Source: Nonomuraea cavernae
GTDB taxonomy: Bacteria > Actinomycetota > Actinomycetes > Streptosporangiales > Streptosporangiaceae
DNA length: 64,000 nt
Assembly (NCBI RefSeq): GCF_014646355.1
Contig: NZ_BMNH01000002.1
Span: 298,247-362,246, forward strand
Direction: 5' to 3'
Position numbers and translations under genes: made by a program. The notes under the pieces were generated by a model. That model saw nothing but the letters and a program-made list of their open reading frames with translations. It searched no databases and was not told the DNA's origin. This document shows, in pieces, positions 32,429 to 40,844 of the stretch (positions within the stretch are counted from its first letter, which is position 1; each line of letters begins with the position of its first letter).

Positions 32429-33616
32429 TCACCAGGTGACCGGCAGGGCGGCCACGCCGTAGATGGTGGCCCGTGGCCGCAGCGGCACCTCCTCGGCGGG
32501 TACGGCCAGCCGCAGCGTGGGGAAGCGGCGCAGCAGCGCCGGATAGGCCAGCCGCATCTCCAGGCGGGCCAGTTGCTGGCCGAGGCACTGATGGATGCCG
32601 TGGCTGAAGCCCAGCTGCTGCCCGGCCTGGCGGGTGACGTCGAAGCGGTCGGGGTCCGGGAAGCGGGCCGGGTCCCGGTTGACGGCCGGGAGGGAGATCG
32701 TCACGGTCTCGCCGGCTCTGATCGTCTGCCCGGCGAGCGGCACGTCGGCCCTGGCGACCCGGATCGGGCCGATGTGCGTGATGCTGAGGTAGCGCATCAG
32801 CTCCTCGACCGCGCTCTGCGCGACGCCGGGATCGGCGCGTACGAGGTCCGCCTGGTCGGGGCGGCACAGCAGCAGGAACGTGCCCAGGCTCAGCATGTTC
32901 GCGGTCGTCTCGTGCCCGGCGGTCAGCAGCAGCGTGGCCGCCCCGGTGAGCTCCTCGTGGTCGAGTTCGCCACCGGCGGCCAGCTCGCTGAGCAGGTCCT
33001 CGCCGGGATCGGCCCGCTTGCGCCCGACCAGCTCGGAGAGGTACGCCATCAGCTCGGCGCCCGCGGCGCCCCGCTCTTCGATGGAGTTGTCGAGGTTCAC
33101 CGCCCGCGCGGTGGTGTCCTGGAAGCGCGAACGCTCGGCGTACGGCACGCCGAGCAGCTCGCAGATCACCAGCGACGGGATCGGCAGCGCGAACGCGCGG
33201 ACCAGGTCGGCGGGAGCTCCGGCGTGGGCCATCTCGTCGAGCCGGCCGTCGATGATCTCCTGGATCCTGGGCTCCAGTCGCCGCATCTTCCGCATGCTGA
33301 AGTGCCCGGTCAGCAGCCGGCGGTAGCGGGAGTGCTCGGGGTCGTCCATCGCGATGAAGAAGCCCGGCGGGATCACCAGATCCGCCAGCCCCTCGGGGGG
33401 CGCCAGTTCCTTGATCGGCGGCGCGGCGCCCTGCGAGGTGTTGCTGAAACGCGGGTCGTCGAGCACCGCGCGTGCCTCGGCGTGGCCGGTGACCAGCCAG
33501 CCGGGCCGCCCGTCGGCGTAGGTCATCGGGTGCAGCGGTCCGTGGAGCTCTTTCAGTACGGCCGGAGGCTGGAACGGGTCATCGCGTTCCAGCGGCAGCG
33601 TCTTGAGGGTTTCCAT
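32429..33616 (-). CDS. Cytochrome P450
   Basis: A 395-residue bacterial class I P450. The I-helix oxygen-activation motif is LLTAGHETTANML (AGHETT with the acid-alcohol pair), the K-helix ExxR is in VEELMRYLS, the PERF-like segment is DPDRFDVTR, and the haem-binding loop is FSHGIHQCLGQQLARLEM with the Cys thiolate ligand. No ferredoxin gene is adjacent, so redox partners come from elsewhere. I chose ATG 33616 (METLKTLPLERD) over an upstream in-frame ATG at 33661, which lies inside the operator region. Divergent from a TetR regulator that likely controls it. Confidence 0.92.
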   Translation of the reverse strand: METLKTLPLERDDPFQPPAVLKELHGPLHPMTYADGRPGWLVTGHAEARAVLDDPRFSNTSQGAAPPIKELAPPEGLADLVIPPGFFIAMDDPEHSRYRRLLTGHFSMRKMRRLEPRIQEIIDGRLDEMAHAGAPADLVRAFALPIPSLVICELLGVPYAERSRFQDTTARAVNLDNSIEERGAAGAELMAYLSELVGRKRADPGEDLLSELAAGGELDHEELTGAATLLLTAGHETTANMLSLGTFLLLCRPDQADLVRADPGVAQSAVEELMRYLSITHIGPIRVARADVPLAGQTIRAGETVTISLPAVNRDPARFPDPDRFDVTRQAGQQLGFSHGIHQCLGQQLARLEMRLAYPALLRRFPTLRLAVPAEEVPLRPRATIYGVAALPVTW

Positions 33617-33638
33617 ACCTGCCAGAAAAGCGCACAGA

Positions 33639-33668
33639 CTGCGAAATAGCAATGCCTGCATAAAAGCA
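33639..33668. promoter_or_regulatory. Two CTGC-N6-GCA repeats between P450 and TetR genes
   Basis: CTGCGAAATAGCA (33639-33651) and CTGCATAAAAGCA (33656-33668) are 13-bp direct repeats, 17 bp apart. Each is an imperfect palindrome with TGC/GCA ends and an A-rich centre. They occupy the 74-bp divergent promoter and are the likely TetR operators. Confidence 0.65.
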
Positions 33669-33690
33669 GAGGGTGCGGTAGGGTGGCGTC

Positions 33691-34299
33691 GTGGAAGGTC
33701 ATCGCGAACGCAAGAAGGTCCGCACCCGGCGCGCGCTGCTGGAGGCAGCGGTGCGACTGTTCAGCGAGCGCGGCTACGAGCAGACCACGATCGCCGAGAT
33801 CGCCGCGGCGGCCGGCGTGGCGCCCCGTACCTTCTTCGCGTACTTCACCAGTAAGGAGGATGTGCTCTTCCTGCACGCCGAGGAGCGCGAGCGGACCATG
33901 CTCGACGTGGTCGCCGGACGGCGACCGGGCGAGCCTCTGGGGGCTCTGCTGAGCCGGATGTTCGAGGCCCTGGTGCAGAGCCTGGCCGAGGACGACGAGT
34001 TGGACTTCGCGCTGTCACCACTGCGGGCGCGGCTGATGTTCACCGAGCCCGCGCTGCGGGCGCGCGGGCTGGCGCTCATGATGGAGGCGCAGCCCCGGGT
34101 GGCCGAGGCCCTGTGCGAGGTCTATCCCGAGCTGGATCCCGTGTCGGCCGGGGCGGCGGTCGGGAGCTTCATGGGTGCGCTGGCCGTGGCGGGGCTGGTC
34201 GCCCAGCAGCAGGGCGGCTCGAACGAGGACACTCTGGCCGCCGGGCGGCGGGGGATCGAGATCGCGCTCAACGGGCTGTCGAGCCTCGACGGGTCGTGA
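33691..34299 (+). CDS. TetR-family regulator of the P450 gene
   Basis: A 202-residue regulator. The helix-turn-helix is RRALLEAAVRLFSERGYEQT followed by IAEIAAAAGVAPRTFFAYFT. The FFAYF ending of the recognition region and the C-terminal TetR_C fold fit actinobacterial regulators next to P450s or exporters. GTG 33691 starts right after the repeats. It is divergent from the P450, so repression of that gene and of itself is inferred. Confidence 0.87.
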   Translation: MEGHRERKKVRTRRALLEAAVRLFSERGYEQTTIAEIAAAAGVAPRTFFAYFTSKEDVLFLHAEERERTMLDVVAGRRPGEPLGALLSRMFEALVQSLAEDDELDFALSPLRARLMFTEPALRARGLALMMEAQPRVAEALCEVYPELDPVSAGAAVGSFMGALAVAGLVAQQQGGSNEDTLAAGRRGIEIALNGLSSLDGS

Positions 34300-34379
34300 C
34301 ATGCGGCCGGGCTCCGGCGCATCACCCACGTCGGTCGCGCGGATTGATTCGGCCGCCGGCTTCCACCACTATCGTGATC

Positions 34380-34985
34380 ATGACTGATCGCGACTGGCTG
34401 GACTGGCACGACGACTACGACCGGCCCGGTTCTCCCCTGCGTGAGCGGCTGCTCGTCGTGCGGCGGTGGATCCGGCAGGCCCTCGACGAGGGGGCCGAGA
34501 GCGTGGTCAGCCTGTGCGCCGGGCAGGGGCGCGACCTGCTGCCGGTGCTCGCCGAGCATCCCGGTCGCGGCCGGGTGCGGGCGCGGCTGGTGGAACTGGA
34601 CGAGCGCAACGTCCGGCTGGCACGCGCCAACGCGCCCGAGGGCGTCGAGGTGGTGTGCGTCGACGCCGCGCTGACCAGCGCCTACCTCGGCGCCGTGCCC
34701 GCCGACCTGGTCATCGCGTGCGGCATCTTCGGCAACCTCGGCGACGACGACGTCGAACGCACCGTGACCGTGCTGCCCCAGCTGTGCGCCCCCGGCGCGA
34801 CCGTGATCTGGACCCGGCACCGGCGCGAACCCGACCTGGTGCCCTCGATCCGCGCGTGGTTCGAACGCGAAGGGTTCGAGCACGTCCACCTGGAGAGCGG
34901 CGACGGCTTCTGCGTCGGCGTGCACCGCTACACCGGGCCGCCGAGAGGGCTGGAGCCGGGCGGGCGGATGTTCACCTTCCTCTAG
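34380..34985 (+). CDS. Class I methyltransferase-like protein
   Basis: A 201-residue Rossmann-fold protein. Motif I is a variant: VVSLCAGQGRDLLPVL (GxGxG replaced by AGQGRD), followed by RARLVELDERNVRLAR with the acid for the ribose and VVCVDAALTS. Strand 4 is ADLVIACGIFGNL. The SLCAGQGRD form is seen in a group of uncharacterised actinobacterial methyltransferases, often called SAM-dependent methyltransferase. ATG 34380 starts MTDRDWLDWH. Its stop overlaps that of the convergent lipoprotein gene within CTAG (34982-34985). Confidence 0.75.
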   Translation: MTDRDWLDWHDDYDRPGSPLRERLLVVRRWIRQALDEGAESVVSLCAGQGRDLLPVLAEHPGRGRVRARLVELDERNVRLARANAPEGVEVVCVDAALTSAYLGAVPADLVIACGIFGNLGDDDVERTVTVLPQLCAPGATVIWTRHRREPDLVPSIRAWFEREGFEHVHLESGDGFCVGVHRYTGPPRGLEPGGRMFTFL

Positions 34986-36025
34986 GAGGCGTTCCGGTAG
35001 AGGGCGGCGGTCAGTTGGGTGATCCGCCGGACCGAGGCGTTCCACGTGCCTCCGGCGGGGTGGGCGGTCAGGACGGCGATGACGAACCGGTCGTCCCCGC
35101 CGGCCAGGCCGGTCGTGTGCAGCACCGGACGGCCGTAGTCGGGGACGCCCGTGCCGGCGGCCCGCCGCGCGACCAAGGAGATCGACCCACCCGAGATCGG
35201 AGCGCCCACGACGGCCGAACCGTCCGGGATCGGAGCACCGGGGATGGCCGAGCCCTCCACCGCCGGCCCTGCCGGGACGGCCGGTCCTGCCTGGCCGGCA
35301 GGGCGGCAGCGGATCGTGGGGACCGCGCCGAAGCCCGACCAGCCCTGCTTGACCGCCCACGGCCGGGGGACGGCGCGCGGGATGCCGAAGGTCTGGTCGA
35401 AGCCGTCGGTGCCGCACGGCGTGGCCTTGCGCAGGTGGCCGAGGATGGTGTCCCGGACCCGGGGCGCGGCCCGGTCGAGCAGGTAGCGGTAGGTGCGCAC
35501 GATGTCGTACGCGCTCAGTGAGGTGTAGCCCCAGAAGCCGGGGTGGGTGGCGGGCGGCGGGGCGGTGTCGGACAGGCCGAGCCTGCGGGCCGTCCGCACG
35601 ATGATGGCGCCCTTGCCGTTGCGCGACCACAGGCTCGTGGCCGCGTCGTCGTCGCTGGACCGCAGCATGATCCTGAGCAGCCGGGCGTCGGCGGCGGGGA
35701 CGGTCCTGTGCGACTCCAGGTGGTCGATCGCGATCAGGATCTTGACCACCGAGGCCGAGCGGTATCTCCGGTGCGCGTTGCGGTGCGCCACGATCGCGCG
35801 CTGCCGCCGGTCGAAGACGACCCAGGCCGCGGTGGTGCCGGCCGGGACGCGCGGCGGCCGGGCCGACGGGGTGGCCGCCGCGCCGGGCGCCGGGACGCTC
35901 ACCTTCTCGCTCGACGCGGGGGTGCCGCCGGCGGCCGGGGCGGGAGCGGCGGCCTGAGGGGCGGCGACGCAGCCCGCCGCGAGGGGCACGGCCGCCGCCA
36001 TGGCGGCCCACGGCTTGATTCGCAT
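34982..36025 (-). CDS. Lipoprotein serine hydrolase (beta-lactamase/transpeptidase-like)
   Basis: A 347-residue exported protein. The signal peptide has a lipobox (AVPLAAGC, Cys near residue 19), then a Pro/Ala/Ser-rich tether to about residue 60. The catalytic domain shows SASVVKI (SxxK, nucleophile Ser and general base Lys) and SSDDDAA, which may occupy the SxN position. It resembles class A beta-lactamase-like D,D-peptidase relatives. The KTG box is not clear; instead there is a low-complexity insert of Gly/Ala/Pro/Ile (about 242-278) before SLVARRAAGTG. Whether it is active is uncertain. It is divergent from the DeoR operon. Confidence 0.7.
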   Translation of the reverse strand: MRIKPWAAMAAAVPLAAGCVAAPQAAAPAPAAGGTPASSEKVSVPAPGAAATPSARPPRVPAGTTAAWVVFDRRQRAIVAHRNAHRRYRSASVVKILIAIDHLESHRTVPAADARLLRIMLRSSDDDAATSLWSRNGKGAIIVRTARRLGLSDTAPPPATHPGFWGYTSLSAYDIVRTYRYLLDRAAPRVRDTILGHLRKATPCGTDGFDQTFGIPRAVPRPWAVKQGWSGFGAVPTIRCRPAGQAGPAVPAGPAVEGSAIPGAPIPDGSAVVGAPISGGSISLVARRAAGTGVPDYGRPVLHTTGLAGGDDRFVIAVLTAHPAGGTWNASVRRITQLTAALYRNAS

Positions 36026-36045
36026 CCGACATACCTACCAGACCC

Positions 36046-36095
36046 TTGACCTAGCCACAGAAACGGGTATAAACACAGGGGAAACCAACTGAAAC
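36046..36095 (+). promoter_or_regulatory. Promoter with four GAAAC-type half-sites for the PTS operon
   Basis: TTGACC (36046-36051) and TATAAA (36068-36073) are separated by 16 bp, a near-consensus housekeeping promoter. GAAAC-like pentamers at 36060, 36070 (TAAAC), 36081 and 36091 are spaced 10, 11 and 10 bp, so they lie on one helix face and cover the -10 and start region. DeoR-family repressors bind such direct repeats, and the first gene of the operon encodes one, so autorepression relieved by a sugar phosphate is likely. Confidence 0.75.
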
Positions 36096-36112
36096 GGCGG
36101 TGAATCAACATC

Positions 36113-36874
36113 ATGTACGCCGAGGAGCGGCAGCAGGAGATCCTCCGCAGGGCGCGGGCCGCGGGCCGGGTCGATGTGGTGTCCCTGGCCGACGAGCTCG
36201 ACGTGACGACCGAGACGATCCGCCGCGACCTCACCGTGCTGGAGCGGGCCGGCGTGCTGCGCCGGGTGCACGGCGGCGCCATCCCCGTGGAGCGGCTGGG
36301 GTTCGAGCCCGCGCTGGCCACCCGCGACGAGGTGATGACCGCGGAGAAGGAGCGCATCGCCAAGGCCGCGCTGGCCGAGCTGCCCGAGGACGGCTCGGTG
36401 ATCATCGACGCGGGGAGCACCACGGGCCGCCTGGCGCAGGTGCTGCCCGCCGACCGGGAGCTCACGGTCGTGGTCAACTCGCCGCCGCTGGCGACCGCGC
36501 TGGCCACCCGCGGCAACCTGAACGTCATCATGCTGGGCGGGCGGGTGCGCGGGCGGACCCTGGCCACGGTCGACGACTGGGCGCTGCAGCCCCTGGCGCA
36601 CCTGCACGTGGACGTGGCGTTCATGGCCACCAACGGCTGCTCGGCGGCCAAGGGCCTGACCACGCCCGACCCGGCCGAGGCGGCGATCAAGCGGGCGATG
36701 GTCCGGGCCGCGCAGCGCTGCGTGCTGCTGGCCGACCACACGAAGTTCACCAACACCTACCTGGCCAGGTTCGCCGCGCTGGGCGAGATCGACGTGGTGA
36801 TCAGCGACACGGGGCTGGACATAGCCCTGGCCGCCGACCTGTCGGCGGCCGGCCCCGAGGTGGTCCGCGCATGA
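36113..36874 (+). CDS. DeoR/GlpR-family sugar-phosphate-responsive repressor
   Basis: A 253-residue regulator. The N-terminal HTH is YAEERQQEILRRARAAGRVD with LADELDVTTETIRRDLTVLE and the family phrase LRRVHGGA. The C-terminal DeoRC sugar-phosphate-binding domain (about 75-235) includes IIDAGSTTGRLA, LGGRVRGRTL and LLADHTKF. It heads the PTS operon and overlaps the kinase gene (ATGA at 36871). A fructose-1-phosphate-type or polyol-derived phosphate is the expected inducer. Confidence 0.9.
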   Translation: MYAEERQQEILRRARAAGRVDVVSLADELDVTTETIRRDLTVLERAGVLRRVHGGAIPVERLGFEPALATRDEVMTAEKERIAKAALAELPEDGSVIIDAGSTTGRLAQVLPADRELTVVVNSPPLATALATRGNLNVIMLGGRVRGRTLATVDDWALQPLAHLHVDVAFMATNGCSAAKGLTTPDPAEAAIKRAMVRAAQRCVLLADHTKFTNTYLARFAALGEIDVVISDTGLDIALAADLSAAGPEVVRA

Positions 36875-37854
36875 TCCTCACGCTGACGCTCAACCCGAGC
36901 CTCGACCGCACGATCGAGATCGCGGCGCTGGCCCGGGGCGCCGTGATCCGCGCCGCCGCCGCCCGCCTCGACCCCGGCGGCAAGGGCGTCAACGTCTCCC
37001 GCGCCCTGCTGGCCAACGCGGTCGCCTCGCGGGCCGTGGTGCCGTTCGGCGGCGACGAGGGCAGGCAACTGGTCCGGCTGCTCGCGCTGGAGGGGCTCGA
37101 CATGGTGACCGTGCCGGTGGCGGGCACCACCCGGTCCAACGTCACGCTGGCCGAGCCGGACGGCACGGTCACCAAGATCAACGAGCCGGGCACGGCCCTC
37201 ACGCCCGCCGAGCTCGACACGGTCGCCGACGCCGTGCTGGCCGCCGCGCACGAGGCCGACTGGGTGGTGGCCTCGGGCAGCCTGCCGCCCGAGGTGCCCG
37301 CCGACGTCTACGCGCGGCTGTGCCGCAGGTTCGCCGGGGCGGGCATCCACGTCGCCGTCGACACCAGCGGCCCCGCCCTCGTCGCCGCCCTCGGCGCCGG
37401 CCCGGCCCTCATCAAGCCGAACCTCGACGAGCTCGCCGCCGCCACCGGCCTGCCGATCCTCCGCGTCGGCGACGTGGTCGAGGCGGCGGACCTGCTGCGG
37501 GCGGCGGGCGCGCGCACCGTGCTGGCCAGCCTCGGGGCCGACGGCGCCGTCCTCGTCCAGGACCGGGACGTCTGGTACGGCGAGGCCGCGGTGAGCGAGC
37601 CGCGCAGCTCGGTCGGCGCCGGTGACGCCATGCTGGCCGGGTTCCTGGCCGGCGGCGGCCGGGGCGAGGCCGCCCTGGTGGAGGCGCTGGCCTGGGGCGC
37701 GGCCGCGGTCCGCCTGCCCGGCAGCCGGATGCCCGGCCCATCCGACATCGACCGCGCGCGCGTGCGCACCGGCCCGCCCGACCTGACCCGCCCGCTGACC
37801 ACCTGCCACCCCGCCCCCGGACGGGAGCCGCTGCCACCCGTGCCGGCTCCCTGA
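36871..37854 (+). CDS. PfkB-family kinase (1-phosphofructokinase / tagatose-6-phosphate kinase type)
   Basis: A 327-residue ribokinase-fold kinase that adds a second phosphate to a ketose phosphate. The FruK/LacC start is ILTLTLNPSLDRTIE, followed by DPGGKGVNVSRAL (substrate contacts and PfkB signature 1). The anion hole and catalytic Asp are in SSVGAGDAMLAGFLAG. In the operon it would convert the ketose phosphate made by PTS uptake (and dehydrogenase) into a bisphosphate for glycolysis. FruK and LacC cannot be separated by eye. The ~30-residue C-terminus is Pro-rich. Confidence 0.87.
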   Translation: MILTLTLNPSLDRTIEIAALARGAVIRAAAARLDPGGKGVNVSRALLANAVASRAVVPFGGDEGRQLVRLLALEGLDMVTVPVAGTTRSNVTLAEPDGTVTKINEPGTALTPAELDTVADAVLAAAHEADWVVASGSLPPEVPADVYARLCRRFAGAGIHVAVDTSGPALVAALGAGPALIKPNLDELAAATGLPILRVGDVVEAADLLRAAGARTVLASLGADGAVLVQDRDVWYGEAAVSEPRSSVGAGDAMLAGFLAGGGRGEAALVEALAWGAAAVRLPGSRMPGPSDIDRARVRTGPPDLTRPLTTCHPAPGREPLPPVPAP

Positions 37855-37909
37855 CCTCCTCGACTCCCCTCCCGGAGAGCCTGCTCACCCCCCTGAAGGA
37901 GCACGTGCA

Positions 37910-39103
37910 ATGGCCGACACCTACACTCCCCCGGTCTACGGATCCGGAGTCAAGGCCACCGTCCAGCGAATCGGCGGCCATCTGGCCGGCATGATCATGC
38001 CGAACATCGGCGCGTTCATCGCCTGGGGCCTGATCACCGCGCTGTTCATCCCGACCGGATGGCTGCCGAACCCGGCCATGGAGGCCATGGTCGGCCCGAT
38101 CGTCAAGATCCTGCTGCCCGTCCTGATCGCCTACACCGGCGGCCGGATGGTCCACGGGCAGCGCGGCGCGGTGGTGGGCGCGGTCGCCGTGATGGGCGTC
38201 GTGGTGGGGTCGGACGTCCCCATGCTCCTCGGGGCCATGATCGTCGGCCCCCTGGCCGCGTACATCTTGAAATATGTCGACAAGTTCACCGAGCAGCGGA
38301 CCAGGGCCGGGTTCGAGATGCTGGTCGACAACTTCACCGCGGGCATCGTCGGCGGCGCCATGGCCGTGGCCGGCGTCTGGGGCATCGGTCCCATCGTCCG
38401 CACGATCACCACGGGAGCGGGCAACGCGGTCGGCTGGCTGGTCAACAACGACCTGCTGCCCATCGCCTCCGTCCTCATCGAACCGGCCAAGGTCCTGTTC
38501 CTCAACAACGCCATCAACCACGGCGTGCTCGGCCCGCTCGGCATCGCCGAGGCCGCGCAGACCGGCAAGTCGATCCTGTTCATGCTGGAGTCCAACCCCG
38601 GTCCCGGTCTCGGCCTGCTCCTCGCCTTCCTGCTGTTCGGCCCGCGTTCGCTGCGCCCGAGCACGCCCGCCGCGATGATCATCCACTTCTTCGGCGGCAT
38701 CCACGAGATCTACTTCCCGTACGTGCTGATGAAGCCGCGCCTCATCCTCGCCGTCATCGCCGGCGGAGCGGCCGGGGTGTTCACCTTCCTCATCACCGGC
38801 GCGGGGCTCGTCTCGACGCCGTCGCCGGGCAGCATCTTCGCCTACGTGGCGGTGACACCGAGGGGCGGCTGGCTCGGCATGCTGGCCGGGATCGTGATCG
38901 CGACCGCGGTGACGTTCGTGGTGGCGGCGGTCCTGCTCGGCTTCGGCCGGGGCGAGAAGGAGCCGCCCGCCGAGGCCGGCCCCGAGCCCGCCGAGTCCGC
39001 GCCGGTCACCCCGGCCCCGCAGCCCGAGCGGAGCGCGCTCACCAGCGAGAACGGCGAGGCCGCCGAAGAGTCGCCGGCCCGTCCCGTAGTCAAGGAGGCA
39101 TGA
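37910..39103 (+). CDS. PTS EIIC, mannitol-type permease
   Basis: A 397-residue membrane subunit. The mannitol-family N-terminus MIMPNIGAFIAWGLITALFI is followed by the substrate-loop motif GGIHEIYFPYVLMKP, the MtlA signature. About 340 residues form the membrane core; the last ~55 are a hydrophilic Pro/Glu-rich tail (EKEPPAEAGPEPAESAP) that may link to the separate EIIB. GAAGGAG precedes ATG 37910. Substrate specificity within polyols (mannitol, sorbitol, arabitol) is not certain. Confidence 0.88.
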   Translation: MADTYTPPVYGSGVKATVQRIGGHLAGMIMPNIGAFIAWGLITALFIPTGWLPNPAMEAMVGPIVKILLPVLIAYTGGRMVHGQRGAVVGAVAVMGVVVGSDVPMLLGAMIVGPLAAYILKYVDKFTEQRTRAGFEMLVDNFTAGIVGGAMAVAGVWGIGPIVRTITTGAGNAVGWLVNNDLLPIASVLIEPAKVLFLNNAINHGVLGPLGIAEAAQTGKSILFMLESNPGPGLGLLLAFLLFGPRSLRPSTPAAMIIHFFGGIHEIYFPYVLMKPRLILAVIAGGAAGVFTFLITGAGLVSTPSPGSIFAYVAVTPRGGWLGMLAGIVIATAVTFVVAAVLLGFGRGEKEPPAEAGPEPAESAPVTPAPQPERSALTSENGEAAEESPARPVVKEA

Positions 39104-39104
39104 C

Positions 39105-39413
39105 ATGGCCGGTATCGACAGCAAGGACATTCGCAAGATCATCGTGGCCTGCGACGCCGGCATGGGCAGCAGCGTGATGCTGGCCAGCCAGCTGCGCAAG
39201 CAGCTCAAGGCGAGCGGCGTCGTGGTGGAGCACACGCCGGTCAACTCCATCCCGGCCGACGCCGACGTGGTGCTGTGCCACACCGGGCTCGCCGACCGGG
39301 CCCGGGCCTCCGCCCCCGGGAAGGTGCTGGTGCCGTTCCAGATCTTCCTCGGCGACCCGGCCGTGTCGAAGCTGATCGCCACGATCAGGAACGGCGGCGT
39401 CGTCGATGCGTGA
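39105..39413 (+). CDS. PTS EIIB, mannitol-type
   Basis: A 102-residue phosphocarrier. The phosphorylated cysteine lies in KIIVACDAGMGSSVMLAS, the classical P-loop-like site of mannitol EIIB. It ends in DPAVSKLIATIRNGG. In MtlA of enteric bacteria this domain is fused to EIIC; here it is a separate gene, starting one base after the EIIC stop with AAGGAGG inside the EIIC coding end. It transfers phosphate from EIIA to the incoming polyol. Confidence 0.88.
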   Translation: MAGIDSKDIRKIIVACDAGMGSSVMLASQLRKQLKASGVVVEHTPVNSIPADADVVLCHTGLADRARASAPGKVLVPFQIFLGDPAVSKLIATIRNGGVVDA

Positions 39414-39831
39414 CGACCTGCTCGACCTGCGCGCCGTGCTGCTGCACGAGCGGGCGGCCGACCGCGACGAGGCGATCCGCCGCTGCGGACGCGCCCTGGT
39501 CGACGTCGGCGCGGTCACCGAGCCGTACGTCGAGGCCATGCTCGAACGCGAGCGGACCCTGTCCACGTACGTCGGCGAGGGCGTCGCCATCCCGCACGGC
39601 ACGGCGGCCGCCAAGGAGGTCGTCCGGCACGACGCGATCTGCGTCGTGCGCTTCCCCGGAGGCGTCGACTGGGACGGCGAACGCGTGACACTGTGCGTGG
39701 GGATCGCGGCCAAGGGCGACGGGCACGTGCCGCTGCTGGCCGCGCTCGCCGACATCCTGCTCGACCCCGAACGCGCCAGAGCCCTCCGCGAGGCGACGGA
39801 GGTCCACCAGGTAGTGAAGGAGCTCATGTGA
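39406..39831 (+). CDS. PTS EIIA, mannitol/fructose-type
   Basis: A 141-residue PTS_EIIA_2 domain. The phosphorylated histidine is in GEGVAIPHGTAAAKE, preceded by the family segment TEPYVEAMLERERTLSTYVG. It accepts phosphate from HPr and passes it to the EIIB cysteine. ATG 39406 overlaps the EIIB stop by eight bases, and its own stop overlaps the dehydrogenase start (GTGA at 39828). Confidence 0.9.
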   Translation: MRDDLLDLRAVLLHERAADRDEAIRRCGRALVDVGAVTEPYVEAMLERERTLSTYVGEGVAIPHGTAAAKEVVRHDAICVVRFPGGVDWDGERVTLCVGIAAKGDGHVPLLAALADILLDPERARALREATEVHQVVKELM

Positions 39832-40832
39832 AGGTCGCCAGATTCCACGCTCCCGGCGACATCCGCGTGGAGGACGCGCCGGAGCCCGTCGCCGGGCCGG
39901 GCGAGCTGAAGATCCGGGTGCGCAACTGCTCGACGTGCGGCACCGACGCCAAGATCTTCACGTTCGGCCACCACCACATCCGCCCGCCGAGGGTGATGGG
40001 CCACGAGATCGCCGGCGAGGTGGCCGGCACCGGCGAGCGGGTGCAGGTGATCGCCGCGATCCCGTGCGGCGCCTGCGCGGAGTGCCGCCGCGGCCGTCTC
40101 ACCGTCTGCCCGAACCAGGAGTCGATGGGCTACCACTACGACGGCGGCTTCGCCGAGTACCTGATCGTGCCCGCCAAGGTGCTGGCCGTGAACGGCGTCA
40201 ACGCCATCCCCGACGGGGTCGGCTTCGCCGAGGCGTCGGTCGCCGAGCCGCTCGCCTGCGTGCTCAACGGCCAGTCGCTGGCGGGCGTGGGCGAGGGCGA
40301 CGACGTGGTCGTCATGGGCGCCGGGCCGATCGGCTGCCTGCACGTACGGCTGGCGCGGGCGCGTGGCGCGGCCCGGGTCTTCCTGGTCGACGTCAACGCC
40401 GAACGGCTGGCGATGGCCGCCGCCCTGGTGTCGCCGGACGCGGTGATCGACTCCGACCCGGTGGAGCAGGTGCTCAAGCTGACCGGCGGCCGGGGAGCCG
40501 ACGTGGTCATCACCGCGGCGGCCTCGGGCGCGGCCCAGGAGCAGGCCGTGCGGATGGCGGCCCGGCAGGGGCGCGTCAGCTTCTTCGGCGGCCTGCCCAA
40601 GGACGACCCGTACATCAGGCTGGACTCCAACCTGGTCCACTACCGTGAGCTGACCGTCGTCGGCGCGAACGGCTCCAGTCCCGCGCACAACGCCGAGGCC
40701 CTGCGACTGATCGCCGGCGGCCTGGTGCCGGTGGCCGACCTGATCACCCACCGGCTGCCGCTCTCCCAGGTGCTCGACGGGATCGACCTCGTCAGCCGGG
40801 GCGCGGCCATCAAGGTCACGATCGAGCCCTGA
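39828..40832 (+). CDS. Zinc-dependent polyol (phosphate) dehydrogenase, MDR family
   Basis: A 334-residue medium-chain dehydrogenase. The catalytic zinc site is in NCSTCGTDAKIF and GHEIAGEV. The structural zinc cysteines are CGACAECRRGRLTVC. The Rossmann motif is VVVMGAGPIGCLHV with an acid at the next strand end (VFLVDVN), favouring NAD(H). It is closest in pattern to sorbitol and galactitol-1-phosphate dehydrogenases. In this operon it would oxidise the imported polyol phosphate to a ketose phosphate, the substrate of the PfkB kinase. Start is GTG 39828, overlapping EIIA. Confidence 0.85.
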   Translation: MKVARFHAPGDIRVEDAPEPVAGPGELKIRVRNCSTCGTDAKIFTFGHHHIRPPRVMGHEIAGEVAGTGERVQVIAAIPCGACAECRRGRLTVCPNQESMGYHYDGGFAEYLIVPAKVLAVNGVNAIPDGVGFAEASVAEPLACVLNGQSLAGVGEGDDVVVMGAGPIGCLHVRLARARGAARVFLVDVNAERLAMAAALVSPDAVIDSDPVEQVLKLTGGRGADVVITAAASGAAQEQAVRMAARQGRVSFFGGLPKDDPYIRLDSNLVHYRELTVVGANGSSPAHNAEALRLIAGGLVPVADLITHRLPLSQVLDGIDLVSRGAAIKVTIEP

Positions 40833-40844
40833 GGAGGGTTGGCG

